Shown: positions 11,243 to 22,536 of the stretch, piece by piece
Position numbering within the stretch: position 1 is the stretch's first letter
How the letters are laid out: each line of letters starts with the position of its first letter
NCBI RefSeq assembly: GCF_002999335.1
Contig: NW_020312118.1
Coordinates: forward strand, 23,991-87,990
DNA from: Cyclospora cayetanensis
Lineage: Eukaryota > Apicomplexa > Conoidasida > Eucoccidiorida > Eimeriidae
DNA: 64,000 nt
Direction: 5' to 3'
The notes under the pieces: model-generated
The model's input: only the letters and a program-made list of their open reading frames with translations
Told to the model about the DNA's origin: nothing
Database searches by the model: none
Program-made: the position numbers and the translations under genes

Positions 11243-13971
11243 ATGCCCTGCAGCAGCACGGATGAGGGTGCATGGAATGGCTCTCTGGCGAGCAACTCAC
11301 TGGATTCGGAGGACCAGCGTGCTGTGGTTGTAAGCCGCAGGAGCACCGGCACCAGCAGGCCACGTCATCGACAGGGTTGGGAGGACTGCATGGTGAAACC
11401 TTGTGCTCGTAGAATGAGGTGCGATATCTCATCAGTAACGGCAGCTGGCGTGGATGACAACAGCCTTGTATCTCTCCACCATGAAACTGACGTTTCGGAG
11501 GGCGCGCACGGCGCAGTAGAATGTACAGCTCTTGCTGGTGCAGGTTCCAGCGCCTCAGGACATGTAGTTCCTCCACTCGGACCGGTCCAGATGCAGCTTG
11601 CGAAAGCGGCGGGTGCTGCTGCTGCTGCTGCTGATTCACGTGCTGCGCAGAAGCAGAGGAATGGAGAGGGGGGCAGCAGCGATGGAGACAGCGATCGTGA
11701 CTTCTTCACGCCTCTGTCGTCTCCTCAGAGAGACCTGCCTGCACCGTCTCTGCCGCTGACTGCTCCTCTGCGAGGGGATGCGTCAGAGCAGCATTCTCGG
11801 CTTTCTCCCGCGGAGGGGGAGGAAGGAGGCTCTATGCTTCTCGGCCGTAACGACCACAGCCAACTGAAGAGCACAAGCACTAGCTGTCTGCCTGTAGCAC
11901 AGGAATGCAGACTGCTTTTGGGCCGCTTTCCTCTGAGGAGGCGTTTCATGTCTGCGGATTGCGGCACCTCCTACGCACAGCAACAGCAGCACACGGATGC
12001 GCAACGCGTAGCTGCAGTGAGCACTGTTGCTGGTTTACAGCTCCTAGCGAAGACTACCGTAGCCGGCGAAGCTACGAAGGAGAGGATGGCAATGGAACGC
12101 AGGATATCCAGATCTCCCCTGCCGAGTCGACGCTGCCTACGGAGGGCCTTCTTGCACCGGCAGCAGCCACAGCAGATGCACTGGCTGCATTGCCAGCAGC
12201 GGCAGCTGCAGCACCAGCAGCAAAGACTGCATCGTGAACCGTCAGACGAAGACATCAGGATGCCCCTAGTTCCCCCGCCAGTATCATTGTCACCTCTTCT
12301 CGTCAGCACACGCGGGGGGCCCCCAGCGCTGCGTTCTCTGCAGTTTCCCGCTGCTGCGAATCCTCCTGCAGTGAGTGGTGCACCAGGCACGGAGGGGGAA
12401 GAGGCGCTGCCTCCGAACTCATCTGCCACCGACGACACCCCTGGGAGGCTGCAGCCGGACAAACGCATGAGTTTCACGTTCATAACTAGTCAGTCGCAGG
12501 CAGAAGAGCAACAGTCATGCCAGGATGGAGCACAGTCTCACTGTCGTGAAGACGAGCCACTGCTGCGCCAGCGAGACGAGGAGGATGACCAGAATGAAGG
12601 GCTTCAGGGGATCAAGCGCCGTCGCTTTTCGCTGGAAACATGCGACGCTACATTCACTTTTCCGTCTGTGCAAACGGCTGCTGCGGTTGCTTCTCCGAAG
12701 GCAAACAACCGCGATACTGTGGGGCTGCAGCCACAGCAGCAGCGGCATGCACAAATGAACTGCGTTGAAGCACCTGCGTGTGAGGAAGAGGTTGACTTTG
12801 GCAGCTACAGGAAGCGGAAGAGAGGGGGAGACTGCAGCGCACGGCTGCTGTTGATGCTGCAGCCTAATGGAGCGGCCGCAGCGGATGCAGCTTTGCTGGA
12901 CGTCCTTGGAACCGCCTTGACTGCAGAGGAGACGCGTGAATTGCGTATGAAACAGCAGAAAGAGGCAGAAGCAGCTGCAGCTGCTGCGGCGGAGGCTGCA
13001 GCTCAGGCCAAGGCGGCAGCAGCAGCTGCTGCTGCCGCCGAGGCAAAGGCAGCTGAGGAAGCCCAAGCAGCAGCGCAGCGCTCGCAGACAGAAGGTGAAA
13101 AGGCTCAGCCTCCTTCGGCCGTTTCTGGGGAAGCAGGAGATACCCGCAGCAGCACAGTGCTCCGATCTCCTGCTCCTCTGACTGTCGCTGCAGCACTTCC
13201 CGTAGGAAGCAGTGCCGCCATATCGTCTCCTATTTTCGGATCTGCGAGTTTATCGCAGTCTGCGCGGCCAGCGCAACAGCAGTTGCTGCAGCAGCCCCAA
13301 CAGCAGCAGGGGCAGCAGCAGCAGGTGCAGCAGCAGCAGGGGCAGCAACAAGTACAGCAGCAGCAGGGGCAGCAGCAACCACAGCAGGGATCTGGTGTAA
13401 ACGGCGCAACTGCTGAGGAATTTACCTCTATGCATGGTCGGCCAAAATTGCGCATCCGTCGGGCGAATGCAGCTCCCCCAGCAACGACACCAGGCATTTC
13501 AGCAGTTTCCGATTCGACGCTACGGTTTCAGCAGCAGCAGATAAGCAGCGTGAATCCTGCGTTCGGTCAGCCTATGCCGCAACAACTGCAAATGGATGTG
13601 CAACGTTCTCTATTTCAACTACCCCAGCAACCGAAGCAGCCATCACAGCAGCCATCACAGCAGCCCCCACAGCAGCAAGCAGTAAACGGCCTGGGTTTGG
13701 GTTTGGCAGAATTCGGCCCTACAGTTTCAGAAGTACCTGACGCAGGTGAGTGATGTAGCGTGGTATTTATTTGAACGTTTTTGACGATGACGAGTATGCA
13801 ATTGGGCGGTAAGTGTATTACTCCGTCTGCGTTGGGGGTTGCCATAATGGCACATTTTGATGCTTTTGTTTTTCCGTGTCTTGCGAATGTTCAGGCAACA
13901 ACCCATTCGCTTTCGTTGCGAGCAGGAGCCGAGGTCGGGGCGGCCGGCGGGGTGGTATGAGGCGGCGGTAA
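11243..13971 (+). CDS. Gln/Ala-rich protein with FG/FxF motifs and RG-rich C-terminus, function unknown
   Basis: Two exons are proposed: 11243-13745 and 13895-13971, about 859 residues. The ATG is the first after an in-frame TGA just upstream. Exon 1 ends G|GTGAGT and the acceptor TTCAG restores frame (phase 1) into a tail NNPFAFVASRSRGRGGRRGG ending at TAA. The protein is low-complexity: an Ala/Glu coiled-coil-like stretch about residues 570-620, a Gln tract about residues 675-715 from CAG/CAA codons, and basic patches RKRKRGG and KLRIRR. Aromatic motifs are scattered (FTFI, FTFP, PIFGS, PAFGQP, NPFAF). These recall FG-type nucleoporins with a basic tail, but the spacing is sparse and no folded domain is visible, so this is only a suggestion. 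It could equally be an RNA-binding or nuclear scaffold protein. No upstream exon could be joined in phase. Confidence 0.65.
13270..13395 (+). repeat. CAG/CAA-rich tract encoding poly-Gln
   Basis: CAGCAGCAG and GGGCAGCAGCAG units alternate, giving Gln runs broken by Gly, Val and Pro. It lies within exon 1 of the upstream gene. Reading the other frames gives Cys, Leu or Ser runs that create false open frames. Confidence 0.9.
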
Positions 13972-16297
13972 CGAGGGGACGGATGGTCATTCGACGGGAG
14001 GAACAGGCTAGCAATTCGTTAACTGGGTGGCTGATTGGCCAGAGGGATTCTTGGAGAATGACATGGGGAATGAAACAACGCTACAGCGCCTACAGTGTGC
14101 CTCATTGCTATAAGCTTAGGTGGTGACGGGCGGGCCGGGTCGGTGGGTAGGAGCGGGGGCACGTAATTAACATTCCCTTCGGCAAGGCGGTACACTGCTG
14201 CCGCTGGAGGTGCATGCGTCCCAAAGAGCAGCCATTACCGCCAGTGTGATCTTCGAAACGTAGGGAGCATTCCGTGCATGCTCATTTTCTTTTTTAGTTT
14301 TTGTCTAGCTGGGTCTCTCCACGGGCTGCACGTTCCTGGGAGAGACAGACCGTGAAACACGTACTGCTTCAGTCGGATGGGCTATGTTGAGTATGGCGAT
14401 ATTGACGGCAGTCTGTTAAGTAATTCAAGTGCATACAGCAAAGTGAGATTGTTTCCGTGCTAGGTGGGTATTATAAGGGTTGCATACCAAGCAGGCACGC
14501 AGAGCCAGCACACAGGAAGGAGCATCCCTATGGCCAAAGGGGTCGCGTGAGCTGCGTGGACGAATGATGGACATGTTTAGAAAAATATTCACATACAGCT
14601 AAAAACATCTAAGCTCTGCTCCCGTCGGAAGCCATAGCACCAATCTCCTCGCAACAACTATCGATCTCACCAATGTACATGCACCTCTAGAGGGAGGTTA
14701 GCGGCCAGACAGGCAACGTGTAAATCGGCATGCACTTGTTTTCTCGAGCCTAGTCTTGAAATCTTGAGTGCATGAGGACCCTTCACATTAGAGCACTGTT
14801 CACTGCTCATGGTGCATGGCAATATTGTAGATGCTATATCTGTGGTCGCTGACCTCCCCTTGAAAGGGCGTGCAAATCTCCGGGATTATACCCATAGGCA
14901 TTGGCTTCCGACGAAAGCAGTGCTGAGAGCTTTCCAGCTGTTTGTGTGTTTTTTTTGGAGATGCCCGTCCTTCTTCCACGGTGCTCACTCGTCTTCCTGG
15001 GCCTCATGTCGGCTCCTTTATTGGTAAAAGGGAAGCAGAAGCATCGTCAGAATTAGACGCGCACTGCACAGTGCCTCGTTTTGAAGGGGCATGACGCGCG
15101 CTCATGGACAGCCACTACGTATGACTCAGCTCCGACAGTCGGGGAGGCCACTTTGTGCTATGCACCAGAAACAGTGAATACTGCTGTAATGTGAAGCGTC
15201 CTCATGCACCCAAGAGCTCAAGACTAGGCTCGGGGAAACAAGTGCATCCCGTTTTAGATGTTGCCTGTCTGGCCGCTAACCTCTTTTTGGAGGTGCACAT
15301 TCATAGTGGAAGGTCAAATTAAGGGCTACGGCTACCTGAACTCACCCAAGAGTTGTACTGTTTTCCACTGAGCTTTGAGTGAGCATACGGAGAAATTGCG
15401 GCACATCATGTCAAGCGTGGATTTCACGTAGGCCACCTCCCCTTGCTTCATTTTGTACTTAGTGATACTAGGTGTATTTTTTTCACGTATATGGCATCAT
15501 TTTTGAAAACAGAAGAAGATTCTTAGATGCGCTGCATACGGGGTATGTTGCTTGACACGAGACTGGTAGGGGAGCGTTGTGCTCTGCTGAGGGCAGGGCA
15601 GGAAAAATAGAGTCCACTAGCACAAGGCAAGGACGTATTTTGTGAAGAATATCGCTAGGAAAGACGTGTGGCTTTCCCCGATTTTGCAAATGGCTCATCA
15701 AGAAACAAGTACCTGTGTTGGCCCTGGCGCGGGTTTTCGACCTCGCAGTAGCAGAACTTGTTGACGCAACAGATCTTCTCTGCAGCCCATTTTTCTCAAT
15801 AGCATGAGTTAATGGGGCACTACAAGTGCTATGTGCTTTTGCGCGGAATGGGAGGGGTCTGGGGTCTGCAGGAACACCAAACAAAGCCACTGGTCAGAGT
15901 CACTGACCATCCACTGACGCTCCACGTTCCAGGGTGTGCATAGAAAGTCAAGTATATTTGACATCCCACCTCTAGTATGGTTAGTGTAATCACTGGTCTT
16001 GTGAATTTTCTAGTTGCTTCGTGCAAGACAAACCCAATAGCTTCAAGTTGGTGATGGGGCATCCAGTCGCCCTCACTAAGGGAGCATTGCATGGAAAACC
16101 ATGCGAAAAGTAACCTGAGCTGTTTTTCTATGCTTATTCCACCCGGTTATGAGCTTTTACGTCAAATAAGGGTCATAGCATCTCACTGTGAAGGACTGAT
16201 GGCTAATCTGCCCCCAAGAACCCCTTAACCCACCATTGGGCACATTCAACATCACGCTCTCCTTCTTTGTCTCTGGCTTGATCACCCCTCCATAAAG
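13972..16297. other. Intergenic, contains a fold-back element
   Basis: Apart from the inverted repeat at 14676-15305, I see no coding signal. The 135-codon open stretch at 15483-15890 (-) has no recognisable motif and no support. Confidence 0.5.
14676..15305. repeat. Fold-back element: about 150-bp inverted arms around a 330-bp centre
   Basis: The left arm, about 14676-14822, is matched by the reverse complement of about 15152-15305. Matching words include GGTTAGCGGCCAGACAGGCAAC on the left against GTTGCCTGTCTGGCCGCTAACC on the right, GCACTTGTTTTC against its complement, and GAGCCTAGTCTTGA against TCAAGACTAGGCTC. I estimate over 80% match by eye. The 330-bp centre holds no transposase-like frame. 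It looks like a non-autonomous fold-back or MITE-like element. Clear target-site duplications were not identified. Confidence 0.8.
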
Positions 16298-18544
16298 ATG
16301 TCTGGACGGAGCCAGAATATTTCTTTCAATTCCTTCGACGAGTTCGACCCAGAGTCGGTTCGCAAGCTTACAGACTTCACCATGTGGGCCTAGCCATAAA
16401 CCCCACACCAGTAGTGGCGACAAGTCTTCCTCTCGTCTTCCCATATTTTTCCTCCTACATGCTCTTTTTCTTCTTCTTTATCATAAGGCTTAGATGCTAG
16501 CACTTGGTGGACGCATTTTCTGCAATCCTTGCGCGCAGGAGCAGCTGGGTCAGGAAGCTGGGAGAAGCAGAAGTGTTTGAAACGGACATGCAGCACCTAA
16601 TTCTCAACTACCTGACTATCAACGGCCTTGTTGGCCCAGCGGAGGAGTTCATAAGAGAAGCCCGCATAGATCGTGAATCGAATGTGCACTGTAGTCCTCT
16701 TCGCAAACGCGTCTTCAATTGCTTTTCTAGGGGAAATAAGGCCCCTGGCCATCTTGTCTTTTAATCCTGTTCTTGCTGCAGCCGCTCTCGGAGCTTGAGG
16801 TCGCTACTGCTGCTGTTGTCGACTTTTTCACTGGCATTGTTGGTGTTATTGCTACTACTGCAGCTCAAATGCCGCTCCACTGCATCGACTGCAGGGCGAA
16901 GATCCGCGAGGCCATTCTGGCTGGTCGGACAGAAGATGCAATTCGTCAAATAAGCTGTATAGACCCCATGGTGAGTGATTTTTTCTCCCTCTGTCTATCG
17001 TAACGCCCAACTGCTTGTCCTTCCCCTCGCAAGAGTAATTTAAAAACTTGCTCGGTCCGCTCTATGAAATTGTGCAGCTCCTGAATGCAGATGCTGAGGT
17101 TACGTTCTTGCTACATAAACAACAGCTCTTGCGGCTCATCGAGGCGGTAGGCAGTGGTGATTATCTTCTGATTCAACAAGCCAATCGCAACCCCTGTAGC
17201 AGGCTTTCGTCTGTGGAAGAGAGAAGCAGCTGATGCTAGATGTTTATGAAGTCAGCTGCGCCGCAGGGAGACCCGGAATTGGCCATCGATTTCGCGCAGC
17301 AAAACCTTGCCCCTTGTGTCAAGGAGTGTGTACGTCTAACTTTGCAACAGCAAGAATGATAGAGGCGCTTCTGATCCCCAGTTTTAGAGCTTTCATCCGC
17401 ACTTCATCTCTTTCTTTTCTGATGTTCTTCTGTTGAATCCACAGCCGCACTTGCTTCCGCAGCTGGAGGAGGCGATGACTCTCTTGGCGTTTAACGACCT
17501 GAACGTAAGAGCAATCGCCATTCGCCAGTGTCTGTAACTCTTACTCCAACTGCGGTCAGTGGCAGATTACCAATCGGTAATTCTTCGAATGATCTGCGAA
17601 GTGCAAGCGTTTTGAGTTGTGCTGGTTGTTATAGTGTCCGGAGGCCCAACGGCTCATAGGAGGGATGGAACAACGAGAGAAAACAGCAAAACGAATTGAC
17701 GAAGCAATCCTTGATTTGTACAGAATCGAGCAAGGCAAGCACTATAGGCCGAACCATCTATGGTTTATCGTTCGATTTGATCAAACACGAAAGTATCAGG
17801 CAGGCCCAGATAAAGCACTAGATCGGGTGGGACAGGAGGGAAATTGCTTTCTTTGATAGTTTGGGCATCGCAAGCAAGAGCGAATGGCTGCGCTGTCACT
17901 AGCTGTGCTGTGTTGATGGCAGAGTCCGCTTTGGAACTTCTGGCAAAGAATGCTCTCTTTAGTCAGGGGTGTCTCCATAACGCTGTAAGCTACCTCATTT
18001 ACGCTTTGCTTAATTGTTTTCTGTATTGCTCCTACGAAATTCAGCAGCATTTATCATTTGACGCCACTTCCCGTTTACTTTTCCTCTTCTTTCGCTATAT
18101 TTGGTGTCTTTCCAGCGCATCCCATGCGAGCGTTCCTCGTCTGTGTATTATTGCCACTGTGTGTCTTTGCGAAGTAATGCGTGTAGCCCTGCCCATTCGT
18201 GTCTGCAGCAGAGGTCCCTATGCCCTATGATTGTGGATCTACGGAAGGGCACTCTAGGCAGACCTTTCTTGCCCTCTGCGAGTCAGGCTACTAGCGAAGG
18301 GGCCTCCAGAGGGAGTGGAGGCAGTGGAACAGGTGGAAACCGTTCGGGCGCAGTGCAAGGGGCCTTGGACATGGATGTGATTTCTTCGCAGCCTCAAGAA
18401 GAGCCGCAAGAAGCAGGTCACCGCAGACAGAGTCAGTTGGCATTAAGCACGCCTGATCCGGGGACGGTTGCTTACAGTAGCCAAGATAGGGAACACTCAA
18501 GGGAATTTGGCAGGAGACGTAGGGCCGATGGGGGCTCTTCGTAA
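16298..18544 (+). CDS. GID8: GID8/TWA1-like subunit of the GID/CTLH ubiquitin ligase
   Basis: Nine exons join in phase: 16298-16383, 16539-16683, 16782-16970, 17078-17146, 17267-17329, 17445-17504, 17635-17734, 17923-17984 and 18209-18544, about 369 residues against about 230 in animals. GID8 is the small scaffold subunit of the GID/CTLH E3 ligase, built of LisH, CTLH and CRA motifs. Seen here: a LisH-type stretch (FETDMQHLILNYL, then AEEFIREA) in exon 2, CTLH (RAKIREAILAGRTEDAI) in exon 3, a CRA-type helix (PELAIDFAQQNLAP) in exon 5, EEAMTLLAFNDLN in exon 6 and the C-terminal family signature PMIVDLRKG in exon 9. The rest of the last exon is a Gly/Ser/Gln-rich tail not found in animal GID8. 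Exon 3 carries about 25 extra residues before CTLH. The seventh intron begins GCAAGC, a GC-AG intron that phase demands. Confidence 0.9.
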
Positions 18545-19407
18545 GGGTACCCCTATACAGATTAGAATGCTTCTAGGCTAGATCCAGCTTTTGGGGTCTG
18601 AATTACTTCTCTTTAATTTTCTATCTGTTGATATGCTGCCGTCTTGAAGGCACGTAGCTTTTGGTTGCCTTGGAACTTCCCGGATTCCGGTGCCTTTTTC
18701 AAAGTATTTCTTAGCCTTCGCCAAGCATTTGGCTGAAGCAACCACGAAACCAGAAGCCATTGCAAGATTTCCTAGTGCCGTTACATAAGCTCTCTATCTA
18801 CAGTATCAGTTGTAGGCGAAGACTGGCACGCTTCTGGTTACGCACAGAGTTACGAAACAGTTCTATAGACCCCATCACGCAGGAAGCAGTGTCTCCAAAA
18901 AGGCGCCTTGGCGAAATCGCCCTTTTTTTTCGGGTCAATACAAAGGCAAAGCAAGGAATGCGGCCTCTTTCAGAGCCTGAATATCTAAATGAAGAGGCTT
19001 GCTGTACTCTCCCACCCCACATAAACTGCCAGCGACAGGAAAGGAACCACTGACAGTAGGCCGCCAGCTTGTTCCCAGCTTTACGGAATTCAAAAAAGCG
19101 TATCCAGTGCACTCATCAAAGAAAGCAGTTTCTGTTATCAAAGACGCATTACGTTGTTTCAGTTTGCAGCCAATGAGTGCGCATGTCCACCACAGACCGA
19201 ACCGATGGGTTCTGGAAGCCAGAAAACGCAAACAATCAAGGAACCGCCAGAGTTTTTATTTCATTGAGTCGAATCTTTACGTTTAAATTTGTAGAGAAAG
19301 GTTCTTTGGCTGAAGTGTTCCCTCTTAGGGTCACACAGCCAGGTCACTTCAGTAGCCACAAGCTGTGTAGCTGCCTTCCCTCCTTTTCCGTGTCATCCTT
19401 CTTCGAA
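18545..19407. other. Intergenic region between GID8 and MATH-BTB genes
   Basis: No coding motif is recognisable on either strand. It probably holds the 3' end of the first transcript and the promoter of the second. Both genes read to the right. Confidence 0.5.
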
Positions 19408-22387
19408 ATGGAAAGCGCTGTCACGCAGATCGGGTGGGACGAGGCTTCATACCTTTGGGAGATCAGAGACTTCATGGATCTTCGTGAAATGGCGAAGGAA
19501 GACCGTCAGGCACTTCATAAACCCGCTGCCCTACCCTTTTTCTTTCGAATGGAAACAGCCAAATCAAAGGGCACTCGCACTACATTGGCACACCTATGAC
19601 TAAATTTACGTAGAGTTAAGTGTTATCAAGTAGGCACTGGGCCTAAAAGCTAGCAAATGTGAATAAGAGGCGGTAACAAGACATGGTATTCTGTGAATGT
19701 CGCAAAGTGAGAAAAGAGGAATCGTCCAGAACGGAAAGGCTGCATGCTGAGGCTTAAGGAACAGGAGCTTTTCGTCGCCATTTGTGTGTGTGATCTTACC
19801 TTCAGCATCCTGCTCTGCGAGCCGGCTTGAGAGTCCTGTGTTCAAGTGTTTCTCTCTCTGGCTGTTCCCCAACGGTCAGGAACAGCACGAGTCTGTTGGC
19901 CTCATAGACCTCGCTATCATGTTTAAAGGAAAGAGGGGGTCTGTCCGGGCGAAATGGACAGCTTGTTTCCTTGATGCGAAAGGAGAACTGAGTCAGCAGC
20001 CACGATAATTTACCGGCCACGCTTAGTTGAGCTGAGTTCATGCCCTATTGGCATTCCTACTATTTCCTTCGTTCAATATGCAACCATAACGTACTTTTAC
20101 TTTGGGTGTGCGTATTCTTTACTGCGCTTTTTTCTGTGCCTTTCATGCAGCTTGGGCAGCAATGTCATTGCTTACATATGCAGTCCTGCTTCATAACTAT
20201 ATGTAATATTTTCAGTCATTTACATGTGCAGACACCCTGTCCCTGCTTGGCCTCCAAGCATACGCTATGTAACCTGTCCGTCGCGCCTAATCTAGCGAAA
20301 ACTCAACCTGAGAGTTTATTTCTTCGATTCTAAGTCCGCTTTTTGTTGCTTGACTATTTCAGTCCCTCGCACCCGACTGGCTGACCCTTTAAAGAAATAC
20401 TGCCCAGGAGGTGACGGCCGCCGTTTCTCTTACGCGCCCTCGTTAGACACTCTCCAGTCATGGCTTCATAACGGCACACTTCGCATTTATTGTCAAGCCT
20501 TTATTGCGCTGGACTGCAAGTCGGCCCACGTGCCGATCCCCCGTAAGTAGAATGCACGCCCTTGCTAACTTTTTGGTAAATAGACATTCTTTGTGTGAAT
20601 ACCACCTCAGCAAATCTAATTAAGGTCATCTAAATAAGCGGATTTTTCACCGGGATTAATTGAATGGCCTCGCAATTGCTATAGGGACGTAATCTGTCGC
20701 AAAAACGAGGCAGATCACTGCCTTGGTAATACGCTCAAGGAGGCTGTCACATGTACTATGCAGCTGTAATTGCACAAGTGCCACCTCAACGGCTGAAGGC
20801 GGACATTATTCACTACGCCCTTCAAGCTGACTCGCATGACGTCCGCGTGTGGTGCTGCAATTCCGTTACAAGTTGTTGCCGCTTCCTTCTGGCAGCTCGC
20901 TCCCCAGTGAGTTTGTCAACACAAGCCTGCACAGAAAACATGTAGGATTGTCAGCATGCAGTTCAAAGTACATTGACGTTAGAATAGTGCAAGCGGGCTG
21001 CTCTTAAATAGGGTAGATCAAACTACGATAGCGCATAGCCAATGAATTTAGAAGTCCCTGAGTGCTTACCAGCTTCACCCTACCTCCTGATATCGAGTTA
21101 TCCCGCAGCGTATCGATCATCCGCCAGTATATCAAGCCTGGCCAGTATGCAAGACTAGAACCTAGTCAGGTTCAACGTGCGGTTACTTCTAGGTACTGCG
21201 CAAAATGCTCAACGGGCCGTTTCGGGAGGCCGACGCGCCGGACATCCATCTGACAGACATTTGCCCGTTTGCCGCTCACCAAATGCTTCTTTTCATTCAT
21301 ACTGACGCCTGCGAACTACTTGAAAAGCTGAAGCCAACGTGCACGCTTGAAGAAAAAAGGCAACGGCAAGAAGCCCTTATGGCCCTCCTTTCTGCCGCAG
21401 ACAAATACGATATTCAGGTAAGGCCGTTTCGCCTGCCGTGCGAAGAAGTATCCATGGAGATATTCTCGCCTAAGTAGTTCTTGCGTACATCACAGTTGCG
21501 TTACGTTTACAGGGTGCTAAGCAATATTACTTCACCGCGTAGTAAAATAAATTTGGGGGGGGATTGCTTGCCATTAGCCATGCCAACACATTTGTATACA
21601 GAAATCAGTCGCAAACTTACACTCGAAATCTTGGAAGGCTCATGTAATATATCGCGCGTGGTTCATTCACTCGGACGCTAGACGGCTTTCTCTTGTTCTG
21701 TTAGTAGATATATCAGGGGTCTTATGAGAAGGCAGCTGTCAAGTTGACCAATGGATATGGGGCGAGAATAGCAGTCTAGATCCTGCGTGTGGGTGGTTGT
21801 AAGGGTTTGAAGGACGAATGTGAGCAGCAGCTGGCAAATCTGGTGGACGAGGAGTCTGTCCTCGAGGTTTTGTTGTTTGCCCAATCACGGAACTTTAATC
21901 GACTGCTAGAAGCAGGTAAAAAGTAGCTGGGTTCCATATCATCAAGCCCATTACGGCATGCATTCAGAGACGGTGTTCACATATTGGCTTTATAAACGAA
22001 ACTTGGCTCCGCTCAGGGCAACGATTGCCCCTCTGTTGGCTATTCATATACTCTCAACGCCCATGAACCGCCTTCTTCGGAATAACTGGCCGTACCACAA
22101 ATAAGGAAATGAATCATTTCGCTTGGACTGGAACATGCTATTTCTAAGCAGCAACACTGACTAGTCTGCGCACATGCACATCTACAAAATGTTGTGCCTC
22201 AGGTCAAAAGCTATTACAAGGGATGCCCGCTCTGCGCCTGTGGAAAACTTGGCAGAATAGGTCGCCCCGCCTTTTTAACCAGACAACCGTTCCTCATGCA
22301 TGCGAGAACACAGGAGGCTGCATCACGTGGGATACCAATGACAGAACCGAGGCCTTGTCTGTCTACGCTGCACCAGAGGTATCGTAG
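19408..22387 (+). CDS. MATH-BTB protein, SPOP-like substrate adaptor of CUL3 ubiquitin ligases
   Basis: Seven exons join in phase: 19408-19483, 19806-19991, 20363-20542, 20764-20906, 21193-21417, 21804-21915 and 22203-22387, about 368 residues, close to SPOP's 374. The MATH domain is spread over exons 1-3 (YLWEIRDFMDL; SLWLFPNGQ; WTACFLDAKGEL; LHNGTLRIYCQAFI). The BTB domain covers exons 4-5 (VPPQRLKADIIHYAL, then FLLAARSP joined to VLRKMLNGPFREAD, and ALMALLSAADKYDIQ). Exon 6 is the 3-box/BACK start (GLKDECEQQL, then ESVLEVLLFAQSRNFNRL). In this family MATH holds the substrate and BTB binds CUL3. The BTB loop between the two exon-5 motifs holds an insert around EKLKPTCTLEEKRQ. The first exon donor GTGAAA is weak and the start could lie further upstream. 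The family assignment is strong. Substrates are unknown. Confidence 0.88.
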
Positions 22388-22536
22388 CTTGCGAACTTCA
22401 CAAGCAGCGCGATCATTTGTGCAGTTCGCCTTTGAAAATAAAGCCAGTAGGCAGATCGCATAGGCGTTAGCGCCCCCTTTGTCATAGGGCTCTTCAGTGC
22501 GACGGGTTGGTCCACAACTCCCGCGTGTCTGATTTT

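Noticed and set aside
12515..13066. 183-codon minus-strand frame under the 11.2-13.9 kb gene
   Set aside because: It is Cys/Leu/Ser-rich shadow sequence of CAG-type codons, with no motif.
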